From Tomocerus qinae (Eukaryota; Arthropoda; Collembola; Entomobryomorpha; Tomoceridae): a DNA stretch of 64,000 bases. A model generated the notes under the pieces. That model was not told where the DNA came from, made no database searches, and worked only from the letters and a program-made list of their open reading frames with translations. Position 1 is the first letter of the stretch. The number at the start of each line of letters is the position of its first letter. Of this stretch, positions 59,644 through 64,000 are shown one piece after another. The stretch is taken from positions 102,362,001 to 102,426,000 of the forward strand of contig CM034546.1 in assembly GCA_020055645.1 (NCBI GenBank), in the 5' to 3' direction. The position numbers and the translations under genes were made by a program.

Positions 59644-62243
59644 CTGAAAAAAAACAAAATTTTAATTACAGCTATGACCAATGATTTCTACCCTGTAGGT
59701 ATTTTATACATCTTATTATTTCAACTTTATAATTTTGGCAGAATAACCATTGCTAATATGTTTTAGTTTCAATGTTATTATTTTATCCTGCATCCGTTTT
59801 ATTTGATCGTCAGATAGAAGGTCCGGAATACCAATTAGTTCATGGCTGGACTTTTTGGACAATAAAGATTCTAATGACTCAACTGATGGACTATGAATTA
59901 AAAATCCAATACATAACATATAATCTGTATTCAATAGTTTGGTCATTAATAATTAATAATAATTAATAATAATTAATAACTGTCTACGATTAGTGTACCA
60001 TCGTTTTATGTATTGGCTATTGGAATATTGACATTTAGTAATCATTTTTTATTACGTAGTTTCAGGAGACCCAATCAGATTTTGAGATGGTCTTTGGATA
60101 ACTGGGCCTAGTTCTGGTATACTTTCTAATTCTGATAACTTGCATCCCTTTCCGCTAAAAGCATCGCCTTCTCGATATTCAACTGCTCTCTTGTCTGTCA
60201 CCTTGAATAATTAATGAAAAGGACTCCGCAATCAAATCACATCAGAAATGTGTGACTGACAGAACTGAAGGTGTTTGCACATCAAGCAAGAGAGTTACGT
60301 TTAACATGGCTTAAATTTAATTTAGGTAAACGTGTACACGTGTGTGCGTGTAGAGAACTTTAATATTACGTTTATGAATATCCCGTTAGGGTGCTGCGTA
60401 TATAATTCTGACGGAAAGTATCCTTTACAAAGATCAATGAGAACTTGCTTCGCCGAGTCTACATTGTAACTTCGAAATCCACTTTCACCCAGAACAATTC
60501 CGTTTTTGAACAATAGTAATGTAACAGGATTTGGTTGCTAACAAAATGAAAAATTAGTTTGTAAAGCACATTCTTGCTTCATTACTAAATGTTGTGTTTT
60601 TTAAAATGACATGATATACGACATTAGGCATCAGCAATAATCATCAGATTTTCAAAACCTTAAAAGTTGCTCCCGATTTATCGTTGGCATAAATAAGTTG
60701 CATTGATTGCATTCTATCCATTCGACGATTAAGATCTCCTATACTTGACAAAATTTTGTCAAAATTGATAGTAGAAGAGGAGAGATGAGGTGAAGGTGGT
60801 TTGATTGCTACCTGGTCTTCTGTGTTAACAGACATGAGAGATTCTGATGATGACGCTGGTATGTCTTCTTCGATCTTAGTAATAAGGTGTTCAATTATTT
60901 CAGTTTCCTGTTTACTAACTCTATCCTAAGGTTTCGAAAATAAAAGGAATTTAATATATATGTTTAAAAACTGTGCCATTTATATACACTAGGGATATAC
61001 CCGCTACCTTCGTAGATTTGAGTATTTGCGTAGATTCGTTCGTATAAATGTAAACGACCAGTTTGAATTTATAGAGATTTTTTTCAATTTTCGTCAGCGT
61101 AAACCATATCCACCAGGCCTGGTTGAGTACTCACTCCACTATACACAAAGAAAAGTACTCAGCTCAGGGGCTTGTTTTAATTTTGTAGTTTTGCGTATTT
61201 TCCCAAATGTTACGAATCTACTCACATACGCTCACCTACGAAGTAACGCGGGTATCTCACTACTATAGTTTTGAATGTACGAAACGGTAGAGAAAACCAA
61301 CTTCTAGAATATCCATCTGATCTTCTAAAGATGACATTTTGACTCTAAAGTTTTGCAGCATCTTTTTGGCAAGGTTTGCCTCCTTGGAACTTTCTTCAAC
61401 AGTTGCTCTCAAGCTTTTCATGTCTCTCTTCATTACTAATATCTCCGTATTTTTATCTCTAAGAGAAGAAGTAAGCTCTTCTATTCTTGCATTTATGACA
61501 TTAGCTTGAAAATGCATCTCTGGATCGTTTTCAGATCTTGCACTCGAGAAAGCAGAGAGAGATGGGCTAGTATTAGATGAAATTTCACTACCCGTGCTAT
61601 TGGCATCTGATGACGAGTTACCAGTGGTGATTCTGTAAAACTCTTGAAATGACAACGGCTCAGGCACACTTGCCTGAAGAATTTCTCTCTTCGGAAGAGC
61701 CTTCATAACTGGACGCTTATCTGATAATATTTGTTTATAACCTTTTTAATATTTCCCCTCATTACATGATCTTACACTGGTTGGTATTGTTAAGCATCTA
61801 GTTTTTACTTCTCAAAAACATCACCGAAAAGAATGTTATAGCTATATTATTTATTACGTTCAGCTGCTTTTGAAGCTTCAGCTTGATGAGACATGATCAT
61901 ATGTATAAAAGGAGTAGTGGTATTTTCTATCAATTCCTCAGCACTCCTAGTTTGCTTAAGAAACACAGAAGTCTTTGATGTACTTGGGTAAAGAGTAGAT
62001 GCTGATTGTCGCAATTCCGTAAAGGCCTTTAAAGCCTTCCTTCCTTCCGTAGCATTTATACTGAGATTTGCATTCATAGTACACTGTGAAGCCATTGGAG
62101 CAATAGGGTATCTGTGGGACGGATGCAGTGTGTATTTATTCGATAACTTTTTAGCATTTTCGACGGATGGAGATGCAGATGCTGCAGAAATCACTACCTT
62201 CCCAATATTGGATTTCAGAGAATGTTTGACGAACTTTTCTTTG
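59396..62243 (-). CDS. UBXN11 (Socius): SEP and UBX domain protein
   Basis: Seven coding exons on the minus strand: 62243-61858, 61720-61302, 60925-60659, 60537-60370, 60201-60056, 59890-59748 and 59643-59396. All six introns are GT-AG and phase-consistent. The first in-frame ATG in exon 1 (62095) gives 542 residues, close to the roughly 520 of human UBXN11. An upstream exon may exist, since exon 1 is open to its acceptor at 62244. Domain order matches UBXN11: coiled coil (about 155-240), a conserved INFDKILSSIGDL segment, SEP domain (about 314-395; LLFKNGIVLGESGFRSY, GYFPSELYTQHPNGIF, FSGKGCKLSELE) and C-terminal UBX (about 455-540; ending LKDYGIEQNTLLYIAVR). In vertebrates UBXN11 binds Rnd GTPases and promotes actin disassembly. 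The UBX loop that normally carries Phe-Pro-Arg for p97 reads APF here. The 5' end is uncertain. Confidence 0.88.
59748..59890 (-). CDS. UBXN11 exon 6: linker and start of UBX
   Basis: Acceptor TTTAATTCATAG; one base completes Thr. IPDLLSDDQIKRMQDKI leads into the first UBX strand ITLKLKHISN. It ends AATG|GTTATT (phase 1). Confidence 0.87.
59945..59979. repeat. 10-bp microsatellite in a UBXN11 intron
   Basis: About three and a half copies of AATTAATAAT in tandem. Confidence 0.85.
60056..60201 (-). CDS. UBXN11 exon 5: second half of SEP domain
   Basis: 48 codons plus two bases, after TAATTATTCAAG. VTDKRAVEYREGDAFSGKG completes the SEP fold, followed by a short linker. It ends ACTAC|GTAATA (phase 2). 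Confidence 0.9.
60370..60537 (-). CDS. UBXN11 exon 4: first half of SEP domain
   Basis: 56 codons, phase 0. It contains LLFKNGIVLGESGFRSY and GYFPSELYTQHPNGIF, the diagnostic N-terminal half of a SEP domain. It ends AAAC|GTAATA. Confidence 0.92.
60659..60925 (-). CDS. UBXN11 exon 3
   Basis: 89 codons, phase 0, after CGAAACCTTAG. DRVSKQETEIIEHLITKIEED continues the coiled coil. INFDKILSSIGDLNRRM matches the DFDRLLASLQDLSEL motif of human UBXN11. It ends TTTAAG|GTTTTG. Confidence 0.85.
60987..61263. mobile_element. 277-bp MITE in a UBXN11 intron
   Basis: Imperfect terminal inverted repeats of about 55 bp (left from 60987, right ending 61263) share ATACCCGC, CTTCGTAG and GTAGATTCGT in matching order. 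TATA flanks both ends (60983-60986 and 61264-61267), suggesting a TA-type target duplication of the Tc1/mariner kind. It has no transposase. The right end is about 37 bp from the exon 2 donor. Confidence 0.75.
61302..61720 (-). CDS. UBXN11 exon 2: coiled coil
   Basis: Acceptor ATATTATCAG. It reads KRPVMKALPKREILQ, a Ser-rich stretch, then a heptad-like coiled coil (NARIEELTSSLRDKNTEIL to SSLEDQMDILE). It ends GAA|GTTGGT in phase 0. Confidence 0.85.
61858..62243 (-). CDS. UBXN11 exon 1 (as far as visible)
   Basis: It follows TTTATGCAACAG and ends GCTGAAC|GTAATA (phase 1). The segment is Ser/Ala-rich (SAEELIENTTTPFIH; SHQAEASKAAE) with the likely start Met at 62095. Without the splice it would stop five codons later. 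Joining to the next exon makes a His codon and keeps the frame. Confidence 0.7.
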
Positions 62244-62810
62244 CTGTTGCATAAACATAAATTTTAGTTTCCTACAGAGCCTTAAAAATCGAAATATGTC
62301 CCAAAACGTGTAAAATCGCAAGAAATTTTAAATTATGACATTTTTCTCGGTGCCACCCCAGCTAATGTTTGTTTGTATCCAAATGTGCCAGTTATCAGTT
62401 ACTAGCTGTAACCTACCCCAATCACTTGTCTAGAAAAATGTCGAAACATATGAAGATACAATGATACAAATCGACACAAACGGGCATACTGTATGCCGCA
62501 TTGAGTAGGCCAGGTTAATAAAGTGGACTTAATTGCTTTAACAGAGTGCGGCAGATTAATACACGATGGTACATACAAACCGACAAACGGAATTTTTCAC
62601 TGCACATGTCCGAATTACACGATTATACTATAGTAGTGATAGTGATAGTGATAGGAAAAATAACTGACACACTTTACTTATTATACAGTTGTCAGTACAA
62701 GCAAACTACCCTAGGCACGGGATTTGATGACTTGCTCTTCTAATACTTTTATACTTTACAAAAATATCTAAAATCCACACAGCCAATTTTCAACTTATGT
62801 ACCCCAAAGT
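62244..62810. other. Upstream region of UBXN11
   Basis: No coding exon with matching phase was found. It includes a short GTGATA repeat at about 62636-62655. The UBXN11 promoter or a further 5' exon may lie here or beyond the transposon to the right. Confidence 0.4.
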
Positions 62811-63690
62811 AGAGAGTTGCACGGGCACAGGCAGCCCGTACGGGCAGCTGCCCGGCCCGTGCCCGTACGGGCACGGGCGGGCACGGGCACGTTAAACGGA
62901 TTTTTCATGGGCATGTACGGGCACCGGGCTAGCTAAGTATGCTCACGGGCAGGTACGGGCGGGCACAGGCTAATCAAGGATACTCACGGACGGGCACGGG
63001 CGGGTATGAGTCAACCATGGATTCTCACGGGCCCATCAAAGATGTTCACGGGCGGGCACGGGCTGCCCGCGGGCGCCCGTAAGTGCCCGTAACTTTATAA
63101 TAACAATAACAGTACACAACACAACATGTACAATACAATAATGAATGTTCCGTGAAACACGCTTATATTATTATAACACAGATATTAGTCTTCTATAATA
63201 TAATCGCACTAATACCTGATCTGACTTTCTATTTTTGGTAGGAGAGCCTAGGAAACCTGCATATTACATAACCTAAAACTTAAAACCCCCTCTCTCAAGT
63301 GTAGCGCAAGTGCTAGCTGTAACTCTTTTGGACATCGCCTCCTCCCATCAACTATAAACGTTCCTTGAAAGCACGAAAGCGCATGCCCCCTCCCTCTAAA
63401 CAAACGAAATGAGTTGTTTCATATTATTATAACCGCCACCTATCGGTATTCTATGATTATAACATCAGAACAATAATACAAATTCACATAAGATGATTAA
63501 TAGTGATTGATTAGAAATAATTAGCTAAAGAAGACAATCCGTTTTCCAAAATCCCGGAATCCTATTTTTCTGATTTTAAAGGGTAATATTCTGGGGTGGT
63601 TAATAAAAATGGAGTATTTTATTATTCCCTGTATTGGACACTACGAAATAGTTATTATTTTGGTTTAGGAATTTTTCCATTTGACCCGGA

Positions 63691-63765
63691 ATTGTTTTTA
63701 TTACTGTGATGGGGGGCCTGCTTAATTTCTCTTGAGTGCCCCTTAGCTGGGTTGGGTTCACTAGT
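63691..63765 (-). repeat. Second copy of the ACTAGTGAACCC interspersed repeat
   Basis: The reverse complement aligns with 51841-51930: both read ACTAGTGAACCCA, then GCACTCAAGAGAAATT, then CAGTAATAAAAACAAT. Confidence 0.75.
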
Positions 63766-63850
63766 ATTATATAAAAATCTACTGCGCACTACACACTACA
63801 CACACAGTACGTATAGCGTATATTATAAAGTTTTTATAAAAATCTTTTGC

Positions 63851-63980
63851 GGGCACGGGCACATGTTACAGAATTTTCACGGGCACGGGCGGGCACGGGC
63901 ACATGCTACAGAATTTTCACGGGCACGGGCGGGCACGGGCACATGCTACAGAATTTTCACGGGCACGGGCGGGCACGGGT
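63851..63980. repeat. 40-bp tandem repeat
   Basis: Slightly more than three copies with ACATG at 63861, 63901 and 63941. Each unit joins CTACAGAATTTTC to a GGGCACGGGCGGGCACGGGC block. The G-rich blocks could form four-stranded structures. Confidence 0.93.
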
Positions 63981-64000
63981 ACGGAACACAGATTTTTTGC

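Larger units (their letters stand above)
62812..64000. mobile_element. hAT-like GC-rich transposon segment, running off the window
   Basis: It starts at AGAGAGTTGCACGGGC and is dominated to 63090 by CACGGGC/GCCCGTG motifs on both strands. This resembles the sub-terminal GGGC-rich repeats and GTTGCACGGGC-like ends of many hAT elements (inference from family style). An AT-rich core (63100-63845) follows, with the interspersed repeat at 63691-63765. A 40-bp tandem repeat (63851 to the end) comes last. No transposase ORF is visible. The right end lies outside the window. Confidence 0.4.

Noticed and set aside
61847..62194. Exon ending at 61847 as the last exon of a separate gene
   Set aside because: A donor GAAC|GTAATA just before the stop joins in phase to the next UBXN11 exon, using the same donor type as two other introns.
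62817..63990. CRISPR-like array
   Set aside because: Repeats are directly tandem with no unique spacers, and the DNA is eukaryotic.

Overview
The window looks like nuclear DNA of an invertebrate animal. It is AT-rich, with long introns and intergenic stretches, genes split by GT-AG introns, animal-type signalling proteins, a tRNA-derived SINE, and several degenerate transposon fragments and minisatellites. I cannot name the species. A marine invertebrate is a guess from the style of the repeats.

Three protein-coding genes can be supported. (1) A plus-strand Rho guanine-nucleotide exchange factor of the Asef/SPATA13/collybistin type has its DH-PH catalytic core on exons from 53.2 to 55.8 kb. 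It has two alternative first coding exons: a 1.9 kb exon at 19.3 kb and a 0.5 kb exon at 40.0 kb. Both end in the same codon phase and join the same second exon at 42.2 kb. The resulting proteins are about 1449 and 979 residues. (2) A minus-strand, multi-exon UBXN11 (Socius) gene (59.4-62.2 kb) has a coiled coil, a SEP domain split over two exons and a C-terminal UBX domain. All six of its introns were resolved by phase. (3) A minus-strand single-exon gene (58.1-59.3 kb) encodes 386 residues that I cannot assign to a family. It starts only 96 bp after the UBXN11 stop codon, with no poly(A) signal in between, which suggests a shared transcript.

Layout: 1-19.3 kb holds no gene I can support. 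It contains an 18-bp minisatellite (8.5-9.4 kb) and a tRNA-derived SINE (17.7-17.9 kb) whose body is a run of three hairpins with GNRA-type loops. From 19.3 to 55.8 kb is the RhoGEF gene, mostly intron, with one promising cassette exon at 33.2 kb and a strong 18-bp hairpin at 42.0 kb. From 55.8 to 58.1 kb is the tail-to-tail gap, with a decayed retroelement-like ORF. From 58.1 to 62.2 kb are the two closely packed minus-strand genes; one UBXN11 intron carries a 277-bp MITE. From 62.8 kb to the end are GC-rich arrays that look like part of a hAT-like transposon.

The RhoGEF and UBXN11 both belong to Rho-family GTPase and actin control in better-known animals. Their adjacency may be chance. No prokaryotic system, CRISPR array or intact autonomous transposon was found.
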